DNA of 64,000 nucleotides, taken from NCBI RefSeq assembly GCF_002002705.1, contig NZ_MUNS01000041.1, forward strand, positions 372,001 to 436,000, written 5' to 3'. The position numbers and the translations under genes are program-made. The notes below the pieces were generated by a model that worked only from the letters and a program-made list of their open reading frames with translations, made no database searches and was not told the origin of the DNA. How positions within the stretch are numbered: the stretch's first letter is position 1; each line of letters opens with the position of its first letter. Source of the stretch: Polaromonas sp. C04. Lineage in GTDB: Bacteria; Pseudomonadota; Gammaproteobacteria; Burkholderiales; Burkholderiaceae_C. Below are positions 36,070-44,475 of this stretch, one piece after another.

Positions 36070-37896
36070 ATGATTCGCCGTGTTCGTGTTGTTGCGGGGC
36101 TGCTGCTTTGGCTGGGGCTGGCCTGCGGCGCGGGCGCCGCGACGCTGGAGTTGCGCGAGGCCAACGCCAGCATTGCCGTGAACGGGGTGACCACGCAGAA
36201 GGCCGTCGCGCTGCCCTACAACTGGGATCGTCTGCACCGCGGCCAGCCCGGCACTGCGACCTTCGACGTGGCCTTTGCGCTGGCAGAGCGCCCGAGCGAG
36301 CCCTACGAGGTCTATTTTCTGCGCCTGGGCAACGCCTACGAGGTGTGGCTGAACGGAACCATGCTGGAGCGCAACGGCAACCTGCAGGCCTTCAACAGCG
36401 ACGACTATGGCCAGGTGCCGCGCACCGTGGCCCTGCCGCCGCAACTGCTGAAAGAAGACAACCTGCTGCACATCCGCATCCGGGCCGACACCGGACGCCG
36501 CGGCGGCGTCCCCGCCGTGGTGGTGGGGCCCGACCATGAGGTGGATGCGCTGTACAACGCCGAATACCGCTGGCGCGTGACCGGCTCCGAAGTGGTGGTG
36601 ATTTTGAGCCTGCTGGTGGGCGCCATGGCGCTGGCGCTGTGGTTGACCCAAACCGATCCGACCCAGCCGGGGCGCCTGCGGCGTGATCCCCTGTACCTGT
36701 TCGCGGGCCTGGCCGAGCTCAGCTGGGCTCTGCGTGTGGGCGCCGTCCTGATCGAGCAGCCGCCGCTGCCGTGGTCCCTGTGGGGGCCGCTCAGCGCTGT
36801 GGCGCTGGGCGGCTGGGTCTGCTTCATGATGGCTTTTTGCTGCATTGCGGCGGGCTGGGCGCAGCATCGCTGGTCGCCCGCGTTCCTGCGCTCGCTCTGG
36901 CTGTTGCTGGCCGCTGGCGGCGTGGCGGCCTTCGCCACCTACGCCTGGCATCTGCCGTGGCTGCTGACGCTGTGGTACGGCCTGCTGGCGGCCATCGCGT
37001 TGCCGTTTGGCATTTTTTACTGCTGGGCCACCGTGCGGCACCCCACCGCCATGCGCGTGCCGGTGGCGCTGGCGCTGGTGCTGAACGTCGCGATCGGGCT
37101 GCGCGACTGGGTGGTGTTTCGTTTCTCCGACGCGTTCGGCGGCAATACGTACACGCGCTACTCCTCGGTGGTGTTCGGCCTGACCCTGGGCTACATCGTG
37201 CTCACGCGCTTTCGCGAGGTCAGCGGGCAGGCGCGCGACCTGCTGGCCAATCTGGCCAGCCGGGTCGCGCAAAAGGAGCTGGAACTGGCACAAAGCTACG
37301 CGCAGGTCGAACAGCTGGCGCGCCAGCAGGAGCGCACCACCGAGCGCACCCGCATCCTGCGCGACATGCACGACGGCGTGGGCTCGCACATCAGCGCCGC
37401 GATCCGCCAGCTGCAATCGGGCAAGGCCAGCCACGACGAGGTGCTGCTGACCCTGCGCGACTCGCTGGACCAGCTCAAGCTGTCCATCGACGCGATGAAC
37501 CTGCCGCCCGGCGACGTCACGGCCCTGCTGGCGAATCTGCGCTACCGGCTCGAGCCGCGTTTTGCGGCCTCCGACATCGAGCTGCAATGGGATGTGGAAC
37601 TGCTCGAACCTTTGGCACGGCTCGATGCCGGCGCCATGCGCCAGCTGCAGTTCATGGTGTTCGAGGCGCTGTCCAACGTGCTGCAGCATGCGCACGCGAG
37701 CCGGCTGCGCATCGACGCGCGCCAGCTGGGCGCCGGCGTGCAGCTGCGCATCATCGACAACGGCCGTGGTTTCGACGCGGCGGCGCCGCTGCGCAAGGGC
37801 CTGCTGTCCCTGCACGAGCGCGCCGCCTCGATCGGCGCGACCCTGGCGCTGGACAGCGAGCCGGGGCACACGGTGGTGGAAATCAGGCTGGCCTGA
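36067..37896 (+). CDS. Membrane sensor histidine kinase with 7TMR-DISM-like architecture
   Basis: A 609-residue kinase, partner of the response regulator before it. Order of parts: signal peptide (residues 1-24), a periplasmic beta-sandwich of about 150 residues (LRLGNAYEVWLNGTMLERNG), about seven membrane spans between residues 175 and 385, a coiled linker (AQKELELAQSYAQVEQLAR), a HisKA_3-type dimerisation helix with H435 in LRDMHDGVGSHIS, and an HATPase domain (ALSNVLQHAHASRL, then IDNGRGFD). Pairing with a NarL-type regulator fits the HisKA_3 class. The ligand is unknown; the 7TMR-DISM type often senses carbohydrates or envelope-related molecules. Confidence 0.9.
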   Translation: MMIRRVRVVAGLLLWLGLACGAGAATLELREANASIAVNGVTTQKAVALPYNWDRLHRGQPGTATFDVAFALAERPSEPYEVYFLRLGNAYEVWLNGTMLERNGNLQAFNSDDYGQVPRTVALPPQLLKEDNLLHIRIRADTGRRGGVPAVVVGPDHEVDALYNAEYRWRVTGSEVVVILSLLVGAMALALWLTQTDPTQPGRLRRDPLYLFAGLAELSWALRVGAVLIEQPPLPWSLWGPLSAVALGGWVCFMMAFCCIAAGWAQHRWSPAFLRSLWLLLAAGGVAAFATYAWHLPWLLTLWYGLLAAIALPFGIFYCWATVRHPTAMRVPVALALVLNVAIGLRDWVVFRFSDAFGGNTYTRYSSVVFGLTLGYIVLTRFREVSGQARDLLANLASRVAQKELELAQSYAQVEQLARQQERTTERTRILRDMHDGVGSHISAAIRQLQSGKASHDEVLLTLRDSLDQLKLSIDAMNLPPGDVTALLANLRYRLEPRFAASDIELQWDVELLEPLARLDAGAMRQLQFMVFEALSNVLQHAHASRLRIDARQLGAGVQLRIIDNGRGFDAAAPLRKGLLSLHERAASIGATLALDSEPGHTVVEIRLA

Positions 37897-37916
37897 GCGG
37901 GATGGTCCGGGCACGG

Positions 37917-37931
37917 GATAATCACGCCATG
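37917..37931 (+). promoter_or_regulatory. Putative -10 element six bases before the rodA start
   Basis: GATAAT-CACGCC-ATG, no Shine-Dalgarno. Same geometry as at lpxC, tldD and mpl. Confidence 0.38.
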
Positions 37932-39083
37932 TCCGCGGTATTTGACAAACCTTCCCTGTGGCAACGTGCCACCCCGATGTTCCGGGGCTTCGACGGCCCG
38001 CTCGCGTTTGCCGTATTTCTGCTCGCCTGCGCCGGCTTGGTGACGATGTATTCGTCGGGCTACGACAACGGCGCGCGCTTTTACGACCACGGCCGCAACA
38101 TGCTGATCGCGGGCTCCATCATGTTCGTGGTGGCGCAGATTCCGCCGCAGCGCCTGGCCAGCCTGGCGGTGCCGCTGTACACGCTCGGGGTCGCGCTGCT
38201 GATCGCCGTGGCCATTTTCGGTGTCACCAAGAAGGGCGCGCGGCGCTGGCTGAATCTGGGCGTCACGATCCAGCCCAGTGAAATCCTCAAGATTGCCATG
38301 CCGCTGATGCTGGCCTGGTGGTTCCAGAAGCGCGAGGGGCAGCTGCGCCCGCTGGATTTTCTGGTGGGCGGCGTGTTGCTGGCCGTGCCCGCCGCGCTGA
38401 TCATGCGCCAGCCCGACCTGGGTACGGCGCTGCTGGTGCTGACGGCCGGCGTGGCGGTGATTTTCTTTGCCGGCCTGAGCTGGAAACTGATCCTGCCGCC
38501 GGTGCTGCTGGGCCTGGTCGCGATCACGCTGGTGGTGGCGTTCGAGCCGCGGCTGTGCGCCGATGGCGTGCGCTGGGCGGTGCTGCACGACTACCAGCAG
38601 CAGCGCATCTGCACGCTGCTGGACCCCACGCGCGACCCGCTGGGCAAGGGCTTTCACATCATCCAGGGCATGATCGCCATCGGCTCGGGCGGTGTTTGGG
38701 GCAAGGGCTTCATGCAGGGCACGCAGGCGCACCTGGATTTCGTGCCCGAGCGCACCACCGACTTCATTTTTGCGGCCTTTGCGGAAGAATTCGGCCTGCT
38801 GGGCAATCTGCTGCTGATTGCGGGTTTCGTCTTCCTGGTGCTGCGCGGGCTGATGATCGCACTGGAAGCGCCCACGCTGTTTTCGCGCCTGCTGGCGGGC
38901 TCGATCACCTTCATGTTCTTTGCCTACGCGTTCGTCAACATGGGCATGGTCAGCGGCATCTTGCCGGTGGTTGGCGTGCCCCTGCCCTTCATCAGCTACG
39001 GCGGCACCGCCATGGTCACGCTGGGCATGGGCATCGGCATCCTGATGTCCATCTCCAAATCCAAACGGCTGGTGCAGACATGA
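37929..39083 (+). CDS. rodA: Peptidoglycan glycosyltransferase RodA (MrdB)
   Basis: SEDS-family polymerase of the elongation machinery. The ATG at 37929 gives 384 residues; the frame is open far upstream inside the kinase gene, but those codons are a shadow. It has GARRWLNLG, QPSEILKIAMP, RQPDLGTALLV, the long LDPTRDPLGKGFHIIQ segment, PERTTDFIFAAFAEEFG and PFISYGGTAM, all RodA-like rather than FtsW-like. Its usual partners (mreBCD, mrdA) are not next to it. The stop overlaps the next gene (ATGA). Confidence 0.95.
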   Translation: MSAVFDKPSLWQRATPMFRGFDGPLAFAVFLLACAGLVTMYSSGYDNGARFYDHGRNMLIAGSIMFVVAQIPPQRLASLAVPLYTLGVALLIAVAIFGVTKKGARRWLNLGVTIQPSEILKIAMPLMLAWWFQKREGQLRPLDFLVGGVLLAVPAALIMRQPDLGTALLVLTAGVAVIFFAGLSWKLILPPVLLGLVAITLVVAFEPRLCADGVRWAVLHDYQQQRICTLLDPTRDPLGKGFHIIQGMIAIGSGGVWGKGFMQGTQAHLDFVPERTTDFIFAAFAEEFGLLGNLLLIAGFVFLVLRGLMIALEAPTLFSRLLAGSITFMFFAYAFVNMGMVSGILPVVGVPLPFISYGGTAMVTLGMGIGILMSISKSKRLVQT

Positions 39084-39961
39084 CGCATTCCGCAGACAAG
39101 ACGCCGGTCGGCATCATCGGCGTGGGCAATATGGGCACGGGCATGGCGGCCAATCTGCTGGCGCAGGGCTGGCCGGTGCATGTGCGCGATCTGGCGCCGG
39201 CCAAAGAACATGAGCTTGAGCGTTTTGGGGCTGTAGCCCATGCCAGCCCTGCGCAGCTTGCTATCAATTGCGAAGTCATCATCGTCTGCGTGGTCGATGC
39301 CGCGCAGACCCGCGAGGTGCTGTTCGGCGCCGACGGTGCCGCGCCCGCGATGCGCGCCGGGCAGGCGGTGATGCTGTGTCCCACCATCGCGCCGCAGGAC
39401 GTGGAAGCGTTCGCCAACAAACTGGCCGGGCGCGGCCTGCACACCATCGACGCGCCCATGTCGGGCGGCCCGGTGCGTGCGCGCGACGGCTCCATGAGCC
39501 TGATGGTCGCGTGCCCCGATGCCGTATTCGAGCAGCACCTCGCGCTGCTGCAGGCGCTCTCCAACAAGCTGTTTTGCATCGGCCAGCGCCCCGGCGACGG
39601 CGCGCGCACGAAGCTGGTCAACAACCTGCTGGCGGGCATCAACCTGGTTGGCGCGGCCGAGGTGCTGGCGCTGGCGGGCCGCATGGGGCTGGACCTGGGC
39701 ACCACGCTGGACGTGATCGAGCAGTCCAGCGGGCAGAGCTGGATCGGCTCGGACCGCCTGCGCCGCGCCATCGCGGGCGACTTCGCGCCGCGCGCCCACA
39801 CCACGCTGCTGGCCAAGGATACGCGGCTGGCGCTTGCCGCCGCGCAGGCCACGGGGTTCGAGCCGGCGCTGGGCCGCGTCGCCTGCGACACGTTTGCCCG
39901 TGCCATCGATGCGGGCCTGGCGGGTGAAGACGACGCCAGTGTGTTCAAGCTGCTGAAATGA
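39080..39961 (+). CDS. NAD(P)-dependent beta-hydroxyacid dehydrogenase (3-hydroxyisobutyrate dehydrogenase family)
   Basis: A 293-residue member of the family that includes 3-hydroxyisobutyrate, tartronate-semialdehyde and glyoxylate/succinic-semialdehyde reductases. The Rossmann motif is GIIGVGNMGTGMAANL, the substrate loop APMSGGPVRARDGSM, and the catalytic lysine lies in TKLVNNLLAG. The substrate cannot be chosen from sequence alone. It is translationally coupled to rodA (ATGA). Residues around 50-65 are encoded by a repeat-like stretch (39229-39271) with GGCTGTAGCC and GCTATCAATT words, read in frame. Confidence 0.88.
   Translation: MTHSADKTPVGIIGVGNMGTGMAANLLAQGWPVHVRDLAPAKEHELERFGAVAHASPAQLAINCEVIIVCVVDAAQTREVLFGADGAAPAMRAGQAVMLCPTIAPQDVEAFANKLAGRGLHTIDAPMSGGPVRARDGSMSLMVACPDAVFEQHLALLQALSNKLFCIGQRPGDGARTKLVNNLLAGINLVGAAEVLALAGRMGLDLGTTLDVIEQSSGQSWIGSDRLRRAIAGDFAPRAHTTLLAKDTRLALAAAQATGFEPALGRVACDTFARAIDAGLAGEDDASVFKLLK
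39229..39271 (+). repeat. Degenerate repeat element embedded in the dehydrogenase gene
   Basis: GGCTGTAGCCCATGCCAGCC followed by a GC core and GCTTGCTATCAATTGC. The two halves resemble the GTAGC / GCTATCA ends of the element at 44424-44473. Confidence 0.45.
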
Positions 39962-40001
39962 AATACCCCCGATGCGCCTGCGGCGCCTCCTCCAAACCCA
40001 T

Positions 40002-40030
40002 CGTCATTCCCGCGCAGGCGGGAATCTACG
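40002..40030. repeat. ATTCCCGCG-type palindromic repeat (dRS3-like)
   Basis: ATTCCCGC / GCGGGAAT form a perfect 8-base inverted repeat around a 4-base centre at 40006-40025, within the wider CGTCATTCCC...GGGAATCTACG context. This is the core of a widespread betaproteobacterial repeat, similar to Neisseria dRS3. It sits between the dehydrogenase and tldD, where a hairpin could also help end transcription. Confidence 0.75.
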
Positions 40031-40058
40031 GCAATTCAGTGACGGCGCGGCGGAGAAC

Positions 40059-40073
40059 TAAAATGGCCTCATG
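40059..40073 (+). promoter_or_regulatory. Putative -10 element six bases before the tldD start
   Basis: TAAAAT-GGCCTC-ATG. A possible weak -35 TTCAGT lies at 18-base spacing. No Shine-Dalgarno sequence. Confidence 0.42.
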
Positions 40074-41543
40074 ATCTCCCGCGAATCCACCATCGAACGC
40101 CTGGCCATCGCCCAGCGCCTGTTGCTCGAACCCTTTGGCCTGACCGAGGCGCACCTGTCGCGCGCGCTGGCGGAAATCACCTCGCACAAGGTGGACGACG
40201 CGGACCTGTATTTCCAGTACACGCGCTCCGAGGGCTGGAGCCTGGAAGAGGGCATCGTCAAGACCGGCTCTTTCAGCATCGACCAGGGCGTCGGGGTGCG
40301 CGCCGTCAGCGGCGAGAAAACCGCGTTCGCCTACTCCGACGATATTTCCGAGGCGTCGCTGCTCGACGCGGCCCTGACTGTGCGCTCCATTTCGTCCGCG
40401 GCCCAATCCGGGCGGGTCAAGGCAGCTAGCAGAAAGATAGCGGGGAGCCGTTCGCTGTACAACGAGCTGGACCCGATTGCCAGCATGGACAGCGCGGCCA
40501 AGGTCAAGCTGCTGGAAAAAGCCGAGCAACTGGCACGTGCCAAAGACCCGCGCGTGGCGCAGGTCATGGCCGGCCTGGCGTGCGAGTACGACGTGGTGCT
40601 GGTGGCGCGCGCCGATGGCACATTGGCCGCCGATGTGCGTCCGCTGGTGCGCCTGTCCGTCACCGTAATCGCCGAGGCCACGGTGGGTGGCACGGTGCGC
40701 CGTGAAATGGGCTCGGGCGGCGGCGGCGGCCGCTTCGGCCTGGCGTATTTCGACGACGAGGTCATCACCCGCTACGTGAACGAGGCCGTGCATGCCGCGC
40801 TGACCAATCTCGACTCGCGCCCCGCCCCGGCCGGCGAGATGACGGTGGTCCTGGGCTCGGGCTGGCCGGGCATCCTGCTGCACGAGGCCATCGGCCACGG
40901 GCTGGAGGGCGACTTCAACCGCAAGGGCTCGAGCGCGTTTGCCGGGCGCATGGGCCAGCGCGTGGCGGCCAGGGGCGTGACGGTGCTGGACGACGGCACG
41001 ATTGCCGACCGCCGTGGCTCGCTCAACGTGGACGACGAAGGCAACGCGACGCAGCGCAACGTGCTGATCGAGGACGGTATCCTCAAGGGCTACCTGCAGG
41101 ACTCGCTGAACGCGCGCCTGATGAAGTCCAAGCCCACCGGCAACGGCCGGCGCGAGAGCTACGCGCACGTGCCGATGCCGCGCATGACCAACACCTACAT
41201 GCTGGGCGGCGACAAGGACCCGAAGGAAATCGTCGCCAGCATCAAGAAGGGTCTATACGCCACCAACTTCGGCGGCGGCCAGGTCGACATCACGAGCGGC
41301 AAGTTCGTGTTCTCGGCCAGCGAAGCCTACTGGGTCGAAAACGGCAAGATCCAGTACCCGGTCAAGGGTGCGACCATTGTCGGCAACGGCCCAGACGCAT
41401 TGACCCGCGTGACGCTGATCGGCAACGACATGAAGCTCGACCCCGGCGTCGGCACCTGCGGCAAGGAAGGCCAGAGCGTGCCCGTGGGCGTGGGCCAGCC
41501 TACCTTGCGCATCGACGGGCTGACGGTGGGTGGAACGGCCTGA
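40071..41543 (+). CDS. tldD: Metalloprotease TldD
   Basis: TldD forms a heterodimeric peptidase with TldE/PmbA that trims small peptides such as microcin B17 precursor and acts on CcdA. The 490-residue protein contains the zinc motif HEAIGHGLEGD (H271, E272, H276), GSGGGGGRFG, and the C-terminal MTNTYMLGGDKDP and GGGQVDITSGKFVFSASEAY, all typical of TldD rather than PmbA. The partner gene is not in the window. Confidence 0.96.
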   Translation: MISRESTIERLAIAQRLLLEPFGLTEAHLSRALAEITSHKVDDADLYFQYTRSEGWSLEEGIVKTGSFSIDQGVGVRAVSGEKTAFAYSDDISEASLLDAALTVRSISSAAQSGRVKAASRKIAGSRSLYNELDPIASMDSAAKVKLLEKAEQLARAKDPRVAQVMAGLACEYDVVLVARADGTLAADVRPLVRLSVTVIAEATVGGTVRREMGSGGGGGRFGLAYFDDEVITRYVNEAVHAALTNLDSRPAPAGEMTVVLGSGWPGILLHEAIGHGLEGDFNRKGSSAFAGRMGQRVAARGVTVLDDGTIADRRGSLNVDDEGNATQRNVLIEDGILKGYLQDSLNARLMKSKPTGNGRRESYAHVPMPRMTNTYMLGGDKDPKEIVASIKKGLYATNFGGGQVDITSGKFVFSASEAYWVENGKIQYPVKGATIVGNGPDALTRVTLIGNDMKLDPGVGTCGKEGQSVPVGVGQPTLRIDGLTVGGTA

Positions 41544-41562
41544 GCGGGGTTTTTGAAAAAAG

Positions 41563-41571
41563 TGCTACATT
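41563..41571 (+). promoter_or_regulatory. Putative extended -10 promoter of the aroG leader
   Basis: TGCTACATT is an extended -10 (TGn-TACATT) ending eight bases before the leader-peptide ATG at 41580. No matching -35 is evident, which is acceptable for extended -10 promoters. It would start transcription just at or before the leader peptide. Confidence 0.4.
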
Positions 41572-41579
41572 TCACAACC

Positions 41580-41651
41580 ATGCAAGCACGCAGCGCCTTC
41601 TATTTTTACTTTTGGTTCTCAGTCCCCGGCGGACGAGAGGCAATCGCGTAG
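41580..41651 (+). CDS. Aromatic-rich leader peptide of the aroG attenuator
   Basis: A 23-codon frame, ATG at 41580 to TAG at 41649-41651. The product starts MQARSA, then seven consecutive aromatic residues FYFYFWF, then SVPGGREAIA. Three or more Phe plus Tyr and Trp in tandem directly upstream of a DAHP synthase gene and of a terminator is the hallmark of ribosome-mediated attenuation. Stalling at these codons when charged tRNA-Phe, -Tyr or -Trp is short would leave the following CCCCGGCGG (41624-41632) free to form an antiterminator. The peptide is a regulatory by-product, not a functional protein. Confidence 0.85.
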   Translation: MQARSAFYFYFWFSVPGGREAIA

Positions 41652-41704
41652 CAGAGCGCACCTCACATCGAACCGCCGGCGCCTCCAGCCCCGGCGGTTT
41701 TTTT
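41624..41704 (+). terminator. aroG attenuator: terminator and competing antiterminator
   Basis: Terminator: AACCGCCGG (41671-41679) pairs perfectly with CCGGCGGTT (41691-41699), and T residues run from 41698 to 41704. Antiterminator: the same left arm (CCGCCGG, 41673-41679) can instead pair with CCGGCGG at 41626-41632 inside the leader-peptide frame. The word CCCCGGCGG occurs twice, at 41624-41632 and 41689-41697, so the two structures are mutually exclusive. A ribosome reaching the leader stop would cover the first copy and allow termination. Confidence 0.82.
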
Positions 41705-41735
41705 ATGCCCGAATTGATTTAACAGGAGCGACACA

Positions 41736-42866
<1,131 letters not shown>

Positions 42867-42909
42867 GCATAAAACTGTGCCCTAGACCATTCTGGACAAT
42901 GAAATATGG

Positions 42910-44391
42910 CTATTGATTTGGTAGCGTCTGCAGCATCGCGAGCAGCCGGGCATGAATGCCGCCAAAGCCGCCGTTGCTCATGCACAGGATGTGGTCGCCG
43001 GGCCGCACCGCCGCCTGGATCTGCGCGACCAGTTCGTCGAGGTTGCCGGCCACCTGGGCCTTGCAGCCCGGTCCCACGCCCATAGTCGCCAGCGCCTCGC
43101 GCGCGTCCCAGTCGAGTCCGCCGGCGTGGCAGAACGCGAGGTCGGCGTCTTCCAGGCTCCACGGCAGCTGCGCCTTCATGGTGCCGAGTTTCATGGTGTT
43201 GCTGCGCGGCTCGAACACGGCGAGGATGCGTGCTTGCGGGCCGACCTGGCGGCGCAGGCCGTCGAGCGTGGTGCGGATCGCCGTCGGGTGATGCGCAAAG
43301 TCGTCGTACACCGTGATGCCGCCCACACTGCCGCGCACCTCCATGCGGCGCTTGACGTTCTGGAACTCGCCCAGCGCCTGGGCTGCTGCGGCGGGCGTAA
43401 CGCCCACGTGCTCGGCCGCGGCGATCGCGGCCAGCGCGTTGAGCTGGTTGTGAACGCCGCCCAGCGCCCATCGCACCTGCGCCACGCGCTCTCCTTTTAG
43501 CAGCACGTCAAAGGCGCCGGGCTCGCCCACGGCGGAAAAATCGCTCACTGCCGCGCCAAAGCTGCGCACCTCGCTCCAGCAGCCCTGGTGCAGCACGCGC
43601 GCCAGGCTCTCTTCGAGCCCGTTCACCACGATGCGCCCGGTGGATGGCACGGTGCGCACCAGGTGGTGGAACTGGCGCTCGATGGCGGCCAGGTCGTCAA
43701 AAATGTCGGCGTGGTCGAACTCGAGGTTGTTCAGGATCGCGGTGCGCGGGCGGTAGTGCACGAACTTGCTGCGCTTGTCGAAGAATGCGGTGTCGTATTC
43801 GTCCGCTTCGATCACGAAAAAGGAGCGGCCATGCGGCAGAGGGCTCTGCGCAGGTAAAGGAGGAGCCCGCAAAGCGGGCGGGGGACACGAAGCAGAGCCC
43901 TCTGCCGCACGGTCGCCCCCCACGCGCGCCGAGACGCCGAAGTTCAGCGGCACGCCGCCGACCAGAAAGCCCGGCTGCAGGCCGGCGCACTCCAGGATCC
44001 AGGCCAGCATCGAGGTGGTGGTGGTCTTGCCGTGCGTGCCGGCCACGGCCAGCACGTGGCGGCCCTGCAGCACATGCTCGGCCAGCCACTGCGGGCCGCT
44101 GGTGTAGGGCAGGCCGGCATCCAGAATGGCTTCCATCAGCGGAAACTTCGCTGTGCCGTCGCTAAGATGGGCGCGGCTCACGACGTTGCCGACGACGAAC
44201 ATGTCGGGCTGCAGCGCCAACTGCTCGGCGCCAAAGCCCTCGATCAGGTCAATGCCCAGCGCGCGCAGCTGGTCGCTCATGGGCGGATACACGCCCGCGT
44301 CGCAGCCGGTCACCTTGTGGCCCGACTCGCGCGCCAGCGCGGCCAGGCCGCCCATGAAGGTGCCGCAGATCCCCAGAATATGAATGTGCAT
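42910..44391 (-). CDS. mpl: UDP-N-acetylmuramate:L-alanyl-gamma-D-glutamyl-meso-diaminopimelate ligase Mpl
   Basis: Recycling ligase that joins tripeptide recovered from old peptidoglycan to UDP-MurNAc. The 493-residue protein has HIHILGICGTFMGGLA at the N-terminus (Mpl-specific, unlike MurC), the ATP loop [10 protein letters not shown] at residues 118-126, and EADEYDTAFFDKRSKFVHY. Between GVSARVGG and FFVIEADEYD it contains about 26 extra residues rich in Pro and Ala (residues ~161-187), exactly encoded by a 78-base inverted-repeat element. The frame stays open, so the enzyme may be functional. A TAAAAT box lies six bases before the ATG. Confidence 0.95.
   Translation of the reverse strand: MHIHILGICGTFMGGLAALARESGHKVTGCDAGVYPPMSDQLRALGIDLIEGFGAEQLALQPDMFVVGNVVSRAHLSDGTAKFPLMEAILDAGLPYTSGPQWLAEHVLQGRHVLAVAGTHGKTTTTSMLAWILECAGLQPGFLVGGVPLNFGVSARVGGDRAAEGSASCPPPALRAPPLPAQSPLPHGRSFFVIEADEYDTAFFDKRSKFVHYRPRTAILNNLEFDHADIFDDLAAIERQFHHLVRTVPSTGRIVVNGLEESLARVLHQGCWSEVRSFGAAVSDFSAVGEPGAFDVLLKGERVAQVRWALGGVHNQLNALAAIAAAEHVGVTPAAAAQALGEFQNVKRRMEVRGSVGGITVYDDFAHHPTAIRTTLDGLRRQVGPQARILAVFEPRSNTMKLGTMKAQLPWSLEDADLAFCHAGGLDWDAREALATMGVGPGCKAQVAGNLDELVAQIQAAVRPGDHILCMSNGGFGGIHARLLAMLQTLPNQ
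43832..43909. mobile_element. 78-base inverted-repeat element inserted in frame in mpl
   Basis: Perfect 18-base terminal inverted repeats, TGCGGCAGAGGGCTCTGC at 43832-43849 and its reverse complement at 43892-43909. The centre holds a second hairpin, GCCCGC-AAA-GCGGGC (43865-43879). Total length 78 bases is 26 codons, so reading continues through it. Size and structure suggest a REP- or MITE-like non-autonomous element. It carries no gene and no target-site duplication was evident by eye. Confidence 0.75.
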
Positions 44392-44403
44392 GCACCGATT
44401 TTA
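44389..44403 (-). promoter_or_regulatory. Putative -10 element six bases before the mpl start
   Basis: On the minus strand TAAAAT-CGGTGC-ATG. CTGAAA, a 4-of-6 match to a -35, lies 16 bases further upstream, making this the best-supported of the near-start promoters. Confidence 0.5.
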
Positions 44404-44423
44404 GGCGGGATTCAACGTGTTTC

Positions 44424-44473
44424 AGGCCTCCAGCCCTTGTGCAACATGTACAATCAGCTATTGAAATCGTAGC
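44424..44473. repeat. Intergenic repeat with GCTATTGAAATCGTAGC arm
   Basis: Lies in the gap between mpl and the acyl-CoA synthetase gene. It runs from GGCCTCCAGCCCTTGTGC through a TTGTGCAACATGTACAA dyad to GCTATTGAAATCGTAGC, itself an imperfect inverted repeat (GCTA...TAGC). This appears to be a fuller version of the fragments found inside murE, the dehydrogenase and the response regulator gene. Confidence 0.5.
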
Positions 44474-44475
44474 GC

